Source: Lachnospira pectinoschiza
GTDB taxonomy: Bacteria; Bacillota; Clostridia; Lachnospirales; Lachnospiraceae
Reading direction: 5' to 3'
Assembly (NCBI RefSeq): GCF_020564355.1
Contig: NZ_JAJCRR010000003.1
Span: 1 to 64,000 of the forward strand
DNA length: 64,000 nt
Position numbers and translations under genes: made by a program. Positions 17,415-26,403 of this stretch are shown piece by piece. The notes beneath the pieces are model-generated. The model saw nothing but the letters and a program-made list of their open reading frames with translations. It had not been told where the DNA came from and did not search any database. How positions within the stretch are numbered: the stretch's first letter is position 1; each line of letters starts with the position of its first letter.

Positions 17415-18428
17415 ATGAAATTTATAGCAATTGGAGAACTGATGTTAAGATTATCTCCGCCGAATTATGAAAAAATTGTTACAACACATGATTTTATCGT
17501 AAATTATGGCGGTGCGGAAGCAAATGTTGCAGTATCATTGGCAAATCTTGGCGTAGACAGTACATTTTTTACGGTACTTCCAAATACCGATTTAGGAAAG
17601 TCTACGATTAATTACTTAAAGGCAAATGATGTACATACAAAGCACATTATCAAGGCAGACGGAAGAATGGGTCTGTATTACCTTGAGGAAGGTGTTGCCG
17701 TAAGAGCTTCCCAGGTTATTTATGACAGAGGCAACTCCGCATTTGCAGAATATGATTATAGTGATGTTGACTTTGAAGATATATTAAAGGATTATGACTG
17801 GCTGCATTTAAGCGGTATTACACCGGCGCTTTCTTACAACTGCCGCCGTATGATTGATAAGGCGGTAAAGGTTGCAAAGAAGCTGGGATTGACAGTCAGC
17901 TTTGACCCGAATTTCAGAAGTACACTCTGGTCTTTTGGAACGGCAAGAGATGTATTAAGCAAGTATCTTCCATATGTAGATGTATTAATCGGTATTGAGC
18001 CGATTCATGTATACAATGAAGACGGAACAGATGTAAAAGACGGTCTGACCATGGACCCTTCATTTAAAGATATGGACAGGGTATTTAAGGCGATTGATAA
18101 GCAGTACCATATGAAGGCGATTGCAAGAACAGTCCGCTATGTCCATTCAGGAAGCAACAACTCCTTAAAGGCATTCTTCTATACCAATGGGGAGACTTAC
18201 GAAAGCAAGACCATTAATTTCGATATCGTTGACCGTGTCGGCGGTGGCGATGCGTTCTCATCAGGTCTGATTTATGCGTTGATGGAAAATATGGATCCGG
18301 AAGATGTTGTCAATTTCGCAGTGGCTTCTTCCGTAATGAAACATTCTATCCGCGGCGATACGAATATTACAAGTGTTGCACAGATTAAGAGTCTGATGAA
18401 CAATGCTTCCTTTGATGTGCAAAGATAA
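17415..18428 (+). CDS. kdgK: PfkB-family sugar kinase, probable 2-keto-3-deoxygluconate kinase
   Basis: 337 residues. Ribokinase/PfkB fold with GELMLRLSP at the N-terminus, NYGGAEANVAVSLANLG (about 36-52) for sugar binding, and DRVGGGDAFSSG with the presumed catalytic base Asp279. The overall pattern, including LHLSGITPAL and SFDPNFRSTLW, fits KDG kinases, which phosphorylate 2-keto-3-deoxygluconate in uronic acid breakdown. No aldolase or uronate gene adjoins it, so the substrate is inferred. SD GAAGGAG precedes ATG. Confidence 0.82.
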   Translation: MKFIAIGELMLRLSPPNYEKIVTTHDFIVNYGGAEANVAVSLANLGVDSTFFTVLPNTDLGKSTINYLKANDVHTKHIIKADGRMGLYYLEEGVAVRASQVIYDRGNSAFAEYDYSDVDFEDILKDYDWLHLSGITPALSYNCRRMIDKAVKVAKKLGLTVSFDPNFRSTLWSFGTARDVLSKYLPYVDVLIGIEPIHVYNEDGTDVKDGLTMDPSFKDMDRVFKAIDKQYHMKAIARTVRYVHSGSNNSLKAFFYTNGETYESKTINFDIVDRVGGGDAFSSGLIYALMENMDPEDVVNFAVASSVMKHSIRGDTNITSVAQIKSLMNNASFDVQR

Positions 18429-18450
18429 TAAATGAAGCGTAATTAATATA

Positions 18451-18500
18451 CAGGAGCGTTTTGTCGGTGGTTTTGAGACTGCCGTAACGCTCCTGTTTTT
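18451..18500 (+). terminator. terminator after kdgK-type gene
   Basis: CAGGAGCGTT and AACGCTCCTG form a 10-bp stem with a 25-base loop, then TTTTT. Confidence 0.85.
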
Positions 18501-18525
18501 GTTATTCGCCCAATATGGGCAAGCT

Positions 18526-19365
18526 TTAATTTATACCTTTAGCGTAATTTTTAGGCGAACTTCCGTAAAATTGCTTAAATGAATTGCTGAAATGTTCGCA
18601 TGATGAGTAGCCGAGAATTTCAGCAATTTCACGGATTGGTTTTTTGGCTTCCAGCAGTATAATAGCGGCGGACATTCTCGCTTCAGTTCGTTTTTGTAAA
18701 AAAGTTTTTCCGTACTGTTCTTTTAACAGCCGTTCAGTCTGCCGTTTGCTTAATCCGATTCTTTCCGAGAGCAAATCTAAAGTAATAGAACTGTAATCAT
18801 ATAAAAAGGCGTTCTCAATTATAAGATTTCTTGCCGTATTCAGGGAAAATTCAGGCAAAATACTAAAGCTGCGTGAGGAATCTTCGTAATTTCTGATAAT
18901 CAGAATCAACAGCATTTTGCATAGCGCTTCAAGATTATAAGTGTAGCCTGTAAACCGGTTTGAGAGTTCTTCAAATATTTGTTTGAAAATAATAATCAAA
19001 TTCTGGTTGTCCTGTCCCAACCAGAAGGTGTTGGATAAAAATGTGTGAACTGCACTGCTTTTTTTAACCTTTTCACTTTTAAAAAACACATCAAAATTAA
19101 TTCCGTATTCAGACATCGGCTCGTCCTGATTTGGGATTTGTTCGTGAAAAACTCCCGGCCCTGTTGTGTAAAGTGTATTAGGCCCGATTTCGTATGAAAT
19201 ATCATCTACAATGACGCTGCCGTAACCGGACGGAATATAGTGGATTTCATAACTGTTTTTGCTGTGACAGTGCTTTGGATAAGTGGAGGTAATAAGCTTA
19301 TTGGATATACTTGTCACAACAAATTTTACATCATCAATTTTAAATTCAATACATAAATCTTTCAT
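18526..19365 (-). CDS. AraC-family transcriptional regulator
   Basis: 279 residues. N-terminal cupin-like sensor domain (HCHSKNSYEIHYIPSGYGSV, about 30-50) and two C-terminal helix-turn-helix motifs, the second with IREIAEILGYSSCEHFSNSFKQFYG, shown here only by IAEILGYSS and FSNSFKQFYGSSP. The ATG at 19365 is chosen over an upstream TTG because AAGGA is 10 bases before it. Divergent from the secreted fucosidase gene, so it probably senses a fucosylated or host glycan sugar and activates that gene. Confidence 0.9.
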   Translation of the reverse strand: MKDLCIEFKIDDVKFVVTSISNKLITSTYPKHCHSKNSYEIHYIPSGYGSVIVDDISYEIGPNTLYTTGPGVFHEQIPNQDEPMSEYGINFDVFFKSEKVKKSSAVHTFLSNTFWLGQDNQNLIIIFKQIFEELSNRFTGYTYNLEALCKMLLILIIRNYEDSSRSFSILPEFSLNTARNLIIENAFLYDYSSITLDLLSERIGLSKRQTERLLKEQYGKTFLQKRTEARMSAAIILLEAKKPIREIAEILGYSSCEHFSNSFKQFYGSSPKNYAKGIN

Positions 19366-19490
19366 CGCAATCAATTCCTTAAAAATATATAACTAATTTT
19401 AACATAAGAAATGTAAAAATGCGACATAAATGTGTGCGTTTGTCGCAGGTATATATTTTATTTAATGTAGAAAAATAATATAATAAAAAT

Positions 19491-19506
19491 AAGTGATTAA
19501 TCGCTT
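19491..19506. promoter_or_regulatory. operator-like palindrome upstream of fucosidase gene
   Basis: AAGTGATTAATCGCTT is a 16-bp palindrome with one mismatch, 30 bases before the fucosidase ATG. A TATAAT (19479-19484) lies just upstream without a recognisable -35, which fits an activator-dependent promoter. A second inverted pair GCGACA/TGTCGC spans 19421-19446. Confidence 0.5.
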
Positions 19507-19536
19507 AGAAATGTATATAATTTTGGAGGAGAGTAC

Positions 19537-22500
19537 ATGAAAAGAGGAAAGAGGGGATTTAGTATGGCAGCAGCAATAACGCTGTTAGCCGGTTCTATTT
19601 CATTTCCGTCTGTAAGTCAGGGTGCTGAAAATGGGTTGAAAAAATTTGACGCACAGACAACCTTGTGGATGGATACTTGTGTGGAAGAGGTGCTTGGCGA
19701 AACAGCAGCAACAACGTATGGCAATCTCGCAGAGGTAAATCCTAATGCGGATTCCAAAAATTCAAGCGGACATCAGAATCCGTACGGAAAGAGCGGAGAG
19801 ACTCTGACCGACTGGGCTTATTCAGAATATCTCTGGACATACAGCTATCCTGTTGGTAACGGACGTATGGCAGGTATGGTTGCCGGAGGTGTAGACAAAG
19901 AGGTTATTCAGATTAATGAGGATACTATATGGGACGGTTCTCCGTATGGTACTATTACAGATGAAAACGGAAACACGATTACTAATATTGATGATACGGC
20001 AAAAGCCACGACAATCAGTACAAAAAATCAGACAAGCGGAAGTGTTGCAGACGGTTGGAAATTTTACCGTGGTGCAAATGAGGACGGTACGCCTGCCGCA
20101 ATAGGTTCCGCAAATGCGATTGTCGGAGATGAAGCATTTCGTCAGGCTTACCCTGAATTTTCAAAGATGTCGATATCATATCAGTCATTAAATATAGATA
20201 ATTCTAAAACGCAGGAAGCGGTGCAGTACAGATATTCAATGGAGCGTATGGTTGAAAGTACGGTACTTGGCGAGCCGTCTTCACAGCATGCTTACAAGTC
20301 TTTTGTCGAGGTTTATCTTGATTTTGGACAGAAGCATGAAAATACATCAAATTACACAAAGAGCCTTGATTTGACAAAGGGTATTGTGACAGTTGATTAT
20401 GATTATGAAAATGCACATTTTACAAGAGAAACATTTGCAAGTTATCCTGATCAGGCAGTGGTGACACATATAAGTTCAACAAAAGGCCTTTCTTTTAGTG
20501 CGCAGCTTCATTCTTATCATAATGCAGAGGGACGCTATAAGTATGAAAAGGTAAGTGATAAAGAGGTAAAACTGACGGCAGCAGTAAGCGACGGAAATAA
20601 AAATTCCACAGTGCCGTCACAGATTAATGCTATTCAGTTTGAGGCACATATGCTTCTTGACGGTGACGGGGTATTTTCTGTATCTGATGACAATACGACT
20701 GTTACGGTTACAGGCGGCAAAGAGGCTGTAATCTATGTTGTAGGTGCATCAAATTATGTGGATTATTTGAATCTTGATAATACCAAGCCGGCAAGCGACT
20801 GTGCAAGGTACATAAAAAATATACAGTCAAAGACTTATGAAACAATTAAAGCGAGACATTTAGAGGACTTCTGTCCGTTATTTGCAGAGACTTCACTGTA
20901 TCTTGAAAATGCAAACGGCGTGGATTATTCTACAACACCGACAGAGGAGAGAGTAAGAAAAGACATTAACGGTGAGTCGGGATTTACAGTTGGAGCAGGT
21001 TCTAACCTTGATTATGCACATAAGACTTCAAATGTATATTCTACATATTCAGAAGGTGATAATCAGCTTGCAGTGCTTGAATTTAACTATGGAAAATATC
21101 TGATTATCTCAGGTTCAAGAGACGGAGAAGAGGCAGAGACATCGGAAGATATTGATATTTATGAATCACAGCCGCTTAATCTTACAGGTAAGTGGAATGC
21201 TGCATTATCTGCTTCATGGAAGGGAAAATATACGGTTAATATAAATACACAGATGAATTATTGGGCAGCTCAAGGGTTAGGTCTGTCAACATGTGAGCGT
21301 CCTCTTATCGATACATTTGATGAGCTGGCGCAGTCAGGTTCAATAACTGCGGCTAACCAGTATGCAATTTATAATGAACGCGGCGATGACACTTATCAGC
21401 CGGGAGATCCATGGGTTACACACCACAATTTTGACTTGTGGAGAGGAACACAGCCAATCGATAATGCAACGGCAGGTTTATGGCCGACAGGCGGAATATG
21501 GCTGCTTGACCATGCATGGCAGTATTATCAGTACAATTTTGATACGGAATATCTTTCAGAAGTGTATCCGTACATGGTAGGTGCTGCTAAGTTTTTTACG
21601 CAGTTCGTTGTTGTAGATGAAAAGACAGGCTATCTTGTAACAGCGGCTTCATGTTCACCTGAACAGGGCGGCGTACAGCCGGGTGCGGCAATGGATACGC
21701 AGTTAATCCGTAACTTATATGATATGGTAACAAAGGCAAGTGAAATATTAGGAAAGACTGAAGAAAATAAAGAGCTTCTTGCAGTTATAGACAAGCAGAT
21801 GCCGTCAACATATTTAGGAGACGAGAAAGGAACTGTTGCACCAAATTTAATAGATAATTCAGGACTTATCAAGGAATGGGCAAGAGGAGATGTAACATTT
21901 GATATTTCAAAGAGTTCATCACCTACATGGAATGTTGTAAATCCATTTGCAGCAGACCCGACACAGGCGATAGGTGTATATGCACATGGGGCTTCCAATG
22001 CATCAGGACACCGCCACTGCTCACATTTGTTGGAAATGTATCCGGGAACACATTTGAGTGCATATTCAGAAGATGAAAATGAACAGGCAATTTATGAAGC
22101 ATTCTGCAAATCTGTTGCGGCAAGAGGTGCAGGAAGCGGACAGGGCTGGGGACTTGCATGGAGAATTTCATTAAATGCAAGAGCCTTAGGCGGTGATGCA
22201 GCTTCTTCTATGCTTGAACAGCTTTTTACAACGAGAACTTCTCCAAATCTGTTTGACCAGCACCCGAATTTCCAGATAGACGGAAATTACGGAGCTACGG
22301 CAGGTATTTTGGAAATGCTTATACAGTCACATGACGGAGCTATTGATTTATTACCGGCATTACCGTCACAGTGGACAGAGGGCTCTTATTCAGGCTTTAA
22401 GGCAAGAGGCGGTGCAAGCGTTGACTGCTCATGGAAAAACGGCGTTGCAGATTCAGCAGCCGTTACACCATCACAGGACGGAACGGTAAACGTAAGATAT

Positions 22501-24243
22501 GATTATATTGCAAAGACACAGGTTATCGATTCAAACGGAAATGTAATAAAGACGCAATTAAATGAAGCTGAAAATATGATTACCTTTGAGGGTAAAGCAG
22601 GCGTTACATATACAATCAGCGGATTTGGAAAAAATGAGCCGGAATTTATTGAGGGAAGCTGGACAGCAGACGTTTCAAAGGCAACGGGATTTTTTAATAC
22701 AGAGGCAGGAAAGGCACTTCCTAAGCTTGAAAACAGCAATACTAACGTAGGCTATGTATATAATAATGCTTACAATACAACCGTTGAGGATAAGGAAGTT
22801 GGAAGTGTAGGCTTTGCATATCCTGACTGTGATGTCACAGGACTTACAAGGCTTTCAATAAATTGTGCAAGAAAAGCAAAGAACGGAAGTCAGTATGTTT
22901 CAATAAGACTTGATGATAAGGACGGAACAGAAATAGCAAAGGCACAGATTACGGCGTCTTCGTATACCGATTTGGAAATGGAGGTTACAATTCCGGAAGG
23001 CGTAAGCGGCAAACATAAATTATATGCAGTTGTAACTTCGGTTGGAACGACAACTGATAAATATATTGCTAACTTTAAAGACCTGAAAGGATATTATATG
23101 TATAGTAATCCTGATTATGTGGGAGATGACGCTGTAGTATCACTGATTGCAAGTGTTGTTCCGGGAACATACAGGGAATTAAGGGAAATTGAGTTATATT
23201 CAAAGGCAGACGGAGTAAAGATTTATTATACAACGGACGGTTCTGATCCAAAGACTTCCGCAACAAAAGTGTTGTATACGGAAAAAATACAGCTTAAGGG
23301 TGAAGCAGGAAAGAGTGTAACGACAACAATTAAAGCGTATGCAGTAAATGCAGACCTCGTTGAAAGTGATGTTGCAGAATATGTATATGTTATTGAACTT
23401 CCTGAAAATACATTTACAGGTGTAGCTGCCGATGAGAACGGAAGTCTGCATTATTATGAAAATGGTAAGATTGTTGAGAAGTATAACGGAATGGCATCAG
23501 ATGAAAACGGCAGAAGATACTGGTTTGATTACGGAACAGTGTCAAGAGATAAACAGGTGTATGACCCTGTTAGCGATGGCTGGTACTGGTTTGACGCTGA
23601 CGGAACGCTGGCAGTCGATAAAGATGTTTATGTTCCTGAGAGCAACGAAAACAGAGAAAACGGTAAATGGGTTCGCTATGATTCAGAGGGTAAGATGGTA
23701 AAAGGCGAGGATTACCGTTATAACGGCTGGTATCGTTTTGATGAGATTACCGGAGAGATGATAAAGGGCTGGTATACGACGGAAAACGGAACAGTTTATT
23801 ATTATAATGATATAACAGGTCAGATGGAGCATGGAGCTGTTGTGATTGACGGAAAACCATGTGCATTTGATAAGGTGACAGGCGTAGGTATTGACTGCGA
23901 ATGGTATACAATAGACGGCAATGAGTACTGGTATGAATTGGGTGTTCGTCAGGGCTTAGAGGGCCGAGGCAAGGAAATCTACGATCCTAAGTCGGACGCA
24001 TGGTACTGGCTGGATTCGATTGACGGAGGAAAGAAGGCAGTCAGCAAGGACGTATATCAGGATTCAAACGGCGGAAAATGGGTTCGTTATGATGAAGACG
24101 GCCATATGGTAAAGGGCTGGACAGCAAACAGTAATGGACGTTATTATTTTGATTTGATTACCGGAGCAATGATGAAAGGTCTGGTAAATATTAACGGAAC
24201 AAATCATTACTTTGATGAAATAACGGGAATAAACATTTATTAA
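19537..24243 (+). CDS. secreted GH95 alpha-L-fucosidase with cell-wall-binding repeats
   Basis: 1568 residues. Signal peptide to about residue 30. The GH95 catalytic module spans about 75-1020: PVGNGRMAGMVAGG and INEDTIWDGSP near the start, NINTQMNYW with Asn568 and Asn570, Glu709 in SCSPEQ and Asp915 in IDGNYGATAG. These match by position the catalytic residues known for Bifidobacterium AfcA (inference). Then come a beta-rich domain (about 1034-1190), a chitobiase/FN3-like segment (YYTTDGSDP, about 1207-1288) and tyrosine/tryptophan-rich repeats (about 1295-1568) like those that bind choline or other wall polymers. It would release terminal alpha-1,2-fucose from mucin or milk-type glycans while held at the surface. 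SD GGAGGAG. Confidence 0.9.
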   Translation: MKRGKRGFSMAAAITLLAGSISFPSVSQGAENGLKKFDAQTTLWMDTCVEEVLGETAATTYGNLAEVNPNADSKNSSGHQNPYGKSGETLTDWAYSEYLWTYSYPVGNGRMAGMVAGGVDKEVIQINEDTIWDGSPYGTITDENGNTITNIDDTAKATTISTKNQTSGSVADGWKFYRGANEDGTPAAIGSANAIVGDEAFRQAYPEFSKMSISYQSLNIDNSKTQEAVQYRYSMERMVESTVLGEPSSQHAYKSFVEVYLDFGQKHENTSNYTKSLDLTKGIVTVDYDYENAHFTRETFASYPDQAVVTHISSTKGLSFSAQLHSYHNAEGRYKYEKVSDKEVKLTAAVSDGNKNSTVPSQINAIQFEAHMLLDGDGVFSVSDDNTTVTVTGGKEAVIYVVGASNYVDYLNLDNTKPASDCARYIKNIQSKTYETIKARHLEDFCPLFAETSLYLENANGVDYSTTPTEERVRKDINGESGFTVGAGSNLDYAHKTSNVYSTYSEGDNQLAVLEFNYGKYLIISGSRDGEEAETSEDIDIYESQPLNLTGKWNAALSASWKGKYTVNINTQMNYWAAQGLGLSTCERPLIDTFDELAQSGSITAANQYAIYNERGDDTYQPGDPWVTHHNFDLWRGTQPIDNATAGLWPTGGIWLLDHAWQYYQYNFDTEYLSEVYPYMVGAAKFFTQFVVVDEKTGYLVTAASCSPEQGGVQPGAAMDTQLIRNLYDMVTKASEILGKTEENKELLAVIDKQMPSTYLGDEKGTVAPNLIDNSGLIKEWARGDVTFDISKSSSPTWNVVNPFAADPTQAIGVYAHGASNASGHRHCSHLLEMYPGTHLSAYSEDENEQAIYEAFCKSVAARGAGSGQGWGLAWRISLNARALGGDAASSMLEQLFTTRTSPNLFDQHPNFQIDGNYGATAGILEMLIQSHDGAIDLLPALPSQWTEGSYSGFKARGGASVDCSWKNGVADSAAVTPSQDGTVNVRYDYIAKTQVIDSNGNVIKTQLNEAENMITFEGKAGVTYTISGFGKNEPEFIEGSWTADVSKATGFFNTEAGKALPKLENSNTNVGYVYNNAYNTTVEDKEVGSVGFAYPDCDVTGLTRLSINCARKAKNGSQYVSIRLDDKDGTEIAKAQITASSYTDLEMEVTIPEGVSGKHKLYAVVTSVGTTTDKYIANFKDLKGYYMYSNPDYVGDDAVVSLIASVVPGTYRELREIELYSKADGVKIYYTTDGSDPKTSATKVLYTEKIQLKGEAGKSVTTTIKAYAVNADLVESDVAEYVYVIELPENTFTGVAADENGSLHYYENGKIVEKYNGMASDENGRRYWFDYGTVSRDKQVYDPVSDGWYWFDADGTLAVDKDVYVPESNENRENGKWVRYDSEGKMVKGEDYRYNGWYRFDEITGEMIKGWYTTENGTVYYYNDITGQMEHGAVVIDGKPCAFDKVTGVGIDCEWYTIDGNEYWYELGVRQGLEGRGKEIYDPKSDAWYWLDSIDGGKKAVSKDVYQDSNGGKWVRYDEDGHMVKGWTANSNGRYYFDLITGAMMKGLVNINGTNHYFDEITGINIY

Positions 24244-24259
24244 TAGTAATGATATGTTA

Positions 24260-24287
24260 TTGACAAATGGATATAATATGATACAAT
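24260..24287 (+). promoter_or_regulatory. promoter of HTH-Uma2 gene
   Basis: TTGACA (24260-24265), 16-base spacer, TACAAT (24282-24287). The spacer and -10 are almost entirely covered by the left arm of a perfect inverted repeat. Confidence 0.7.
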
Positions 24288-24315
24288 TATGCTATGTATC
24301 ATATTATATCCATTT
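24265..24315. repeat. perfect 21-bp inverted repeat over the promoter
   Basis: Arms 24265-24285 and 24295-24315 are exact reverse complements (left arm begins AAATGGATATAATATG), with the loop ATTATGCTA. Left arm overlaps the last base of the -35 and the spacer; the loop is at the likely transcription start. It could be an operator, or form a strong hairpin at the RNA 5' end, or serve the upstream fucosidase gene as a weak terminator. Confidence 0.85.
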
Positions 24316-24345
24316 TTGCATTTGTTTGCGGAAAGAGAGGTACAT

Positions 24346-25176
24346 ATGACTTTATCACAAATGCAGTATTATAAGCAGCAGCATGGTTACTCTTATGATC
24401 AATTATCACAGCTTACAGGGATTCCGAAGGGAACAATCCAGAAGATATTTACAGGGGTTACGAAGTCGCCAAGATACGATACGCTTCAGGCATTGGAACG
24501 TGTGTTAAAGCCTGTGAATCAGGATAAACCTGCCGGATTCGCAGATGATGAACAAGCAGGCTTAATAAATCAGCCTGATATGGTTTGTGGAGCGGCTGTG
24601 CCGTATGGACAAAAGAAGCAGGGCGAGTATACGCTTGAAGATTATTATGCACTGCCTGAAGATAAAAGATATGAATTGATTGACGGTGTGCTTTATGAGA
24701 TGACGGTACCGACTACGGTTCATCAGATAATAGCATTGCAGATGTGCTATCAGATAGAACGCTTTATTGAGGAAAGAGAAGGCAACTGCATGACGTATAT
24801 AGCTCCCGTAGATGTCCAGCTTGACTGTGATGACAAGACGATGGTGGAACCTGATGTTATTATTCTGTGTGACAGAAGTAAGGATATTAACAGGTGTATT
24901 TACGGTGCGCCTGATTTTGTGGCAGAGGTTTTGTCAAAGTCTACAAGAAGAAAGGACATCGGCGTTAAGACATATAAATATTCTAATGCAGGTGTTCGTG
25001 AATACTGGATGATTGACCCGAAGGATATGAAAGTGATTGTCTATACATTTGCACAGAATGATGATGCGGAAGATACGGTCAGTATTTTCGAATTTCAGGA
25101 TAAGATTCCTGTGGGAATTTATAACGGGGAACTTAAAATTGATTTTGCTAAAATCAGTAAAAGGCTGGAAGCATAA
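24346..25176 (+). CDS. HTH-Uma2 fusion: XRE-type DNA-binding domain plus Uma2 (DUF820) nuclease-fold domain
   Basis: 276 residues. An XRE-type helix-turn-helix fills about 1-60 (YSYDQLSQLTGIPKGTIQKIF). After a linker, the Uma2/DUF820 domain runs from about 95 to 260: YTLEDYYALPEDKRYELIDG, VEPDVIILCD, PDFVAEVLSKST and VREYWMIDP. This is a restriction-endonuclease-like fold with the D-x(n)-E-x-K-like acidic pattern; the biological role of the family is not settled. ATG 24346 with GAGAGG upstream is preferred; a frame from 24289 would start inside the inverted repeat. The HTH and the palindromic promoter together suggest autoregulation. Confidence 0.82.
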   Translation: MTLSQMQYYKQQHGYSYDQLSQLTGIPKGTIQKIFTGVTKSPRYDTLQALERVLKPVNQDKPAGFADDEQAGLINQPDMVCGAAVPYGQKKQGEYTLEDYYALPEDKRYELIDGVLYEMTVPTTVHQIIALQMCYQIERFIEEREGNCMTYIAPVDVQLDCDDKTMVEPDVIILCDRSKDINRCIYGAPDFVAEVLSKSTRRKDIGVKTYKYSNAGVREYWMIDPKDMKVIVYTFAQNDDAEDTVSIFEFQDKIPVGIYNGELKIDFAKISKRLEA

Positions 25177-25189
25177 AAATATTTTCCAA

Positions 25190-25243
25190 ATTCAGATGTT
25201 TTTGTGTTATCATAAAGACATCTGAATCGTGTTGAATCACGAT
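25190..25243. promoter_or_regulatory. two tandem hairpins upstream of licD leader ORF
   Basis: ATTCAGATGT/ACATCTGAAT (perfect 10 bp, 25190-25227) is followed, sharing AT, by ATCGTG/CACGAT (25226-25243). No T-run follows the second, so they look regulatory rather than terminating. Confidence 0.55.
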
Positions 25244-25262
25244 ATCAAAGGGGAGGAAATGT

Positions 25263-25298
25263 ATGATGGTTTACTTTCTGATTATCATACACGGGTAA
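25263..25298 (+). CDS. 11-residue putative leader peptide before licD
   Basis: ATGATGGTTTAC to TAA encodes MMVYFLIIIHG. It has the strong SD GGGGAGG 6 bases upstream, whereas the licD start three bases after the stop has only a poor site. Translation of licD may depend on this short ORF through reinitiation. It may alternatively be an artefact of the licD ribosome binding site. Confidence 0.4.
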   Translation: MMVYFLIIIHG

Positions 25299-25301
25299 TA
25301 T

Positions 25302-26291
25302 ATGAAATTTGATGATGATTTTTTTAAAGCAGAAGTAAGAGAAGGATTTGAGATTACATCTATGATGAAACGGGCATGGGCGGCTCAAATGGAAGTATTT
25401 CAGGTTGTAGCGGATGTATGCAGAAAAAATAAATTAAGATATTTTGCAGATTGGGGAACCCTGCTTGGCGCCGTAAGACATAAAGGAATGATTCCGTGGG
25501 ATGACGATATTGATATATGTCTTATGAGAGAGGAATATAATGAGTTAATAAAAATACTTCCGAAGGAACTGCCACACGGATTTGTTGTGGCAGGAATGTA
25601 TGCAGATTCACCACGTTTGCAGACGGCCGCTTTTGTACCACAATTAAGAGTAATCGCAGATGAGGAACTGTGGGATTTTAACGATTATATGAAATATTTT
25701 CACGGTTTTCCGTATCAGCGGGCAGGTATTGATATTTTTCCGGTGGATTATTTATCAAGGGACCCAGAATTTGTAACTGCCCAGAAAGAAATCATAAAAG
25801 CAGGTATGCTCATACTTGAAAAATGGGATGATTTGCGAAAAACAAATTCCTTAATAGAATGTTTAACAGCGTTTGGTAATCTGTGCAATGTAAAAATTGA
25901 ATTAAAGGCAACGGTTGCAGAGGTTGAAAACCAGATATGGAAAATTATAGATAGCATATCTGCATTATGTTATAAAGAGGAAGCCGATTATGTTACCGAA
26001 TTTCAATTTTGGATTGAAAAAGAAAGCTACAAAATGCATAAAGAATGTTTTAATTCAGTTATTAAAATGCCGTTTGAGCACTTTAGTGTAAATGCTCCGG
26101 CAAGCTGGGATGAAGTGCTCAGTGCGGAATTCGGTGATTATATGACACCTGTAATCGGAAGTGCCGACCACCGTTATCCATTCTATGGTCATATGGAGGA
26201 GGAACTGATTCGTCAGATTAGAAATGTTGGTTTTAAGGGCAGTGTTGATGAATTCTGTGAAGAAGTTTCAAGCGGAAGACTGCGAGTATAA
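25302..26291 (+). CDS. LicD family phosphotransferase
   Basis: 329 residues. The LicD nucleotidyltransferase-fold core is clear: YFADWGTLLGAVRHKGMIPWDDDIDI (key parts GTLLGAVRH and WDDDIDI, acidic residues 67-71), then IDIFPVDYL. Characterised members move phosphocholine from CDP-choline to teichoic acid or glycan sugars. The preceding gene but one encodes a fucosidase with wall-binding repeats, and a 2-aminoethylphosphonate cluster with a LicC-like enzyme lies 17 kb downstream, so phosphonate or phosphocholine transfer to a surface polymer is plausible. The donor is not determined by sequence. No membrane segment seen. Confidence 0.88.
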   Translation: MKFDDDFFKAEVREGFEITSMMKRAWAAQMEVFQVVADVCRKNKLRYFADWGTLLGAVRHKGMIPWDDDIDICLMREEYNELIKILPKELPHGFVVAGMYADSPRLQTAAFVPQLRVIADEELWDFNDYMKYFHGFPYQRAGIDIFPVDYLSRDPEFVTAQKEIIKAGMLILEKWDDLRKTNSLIECLTAFGNLCNVKIELKATVAEVENQIWKIIDSISALCYKEEADYVTEFQFWIEKESYKMHKECFNSVIKMPFEHFSVNAPASWDEVLSAEFGDYMTPVIGSADHRYPFYGHMEEELIRQIRNVGFKGSVDEFCEEVSSGRLRV

Positions 26292-26364
26292 TAATTGAAG
26301 GAACAAAGAAATTTTGATTGGAAACAGCTTAAATCACATTACGTAAATTTCAATCTAAAACCTA

Positions 26365-26403
26365 AAAACAGACTTTGGATTTTATTACCCAAAGTCTGTT
26401 TTA
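26365..26403. terminator. bidirectional terminator between licD and toxin-antitoxin genes
   Basis: AAACAGACTTTGG and CCAAAGTCTGTTT arms (interrupted by one base) with A-rich 5' and T-rich 3' flanks, between convergent genes. Confidence 0.88.

Noticed and set aside
24345..24346. Transposable element ends suggested by the perfect 21-bp inverted repeat
   Set aside because: The arms are separated by only 9 bases with no transposase and no flanking target duplication; a regulatory role fits better.
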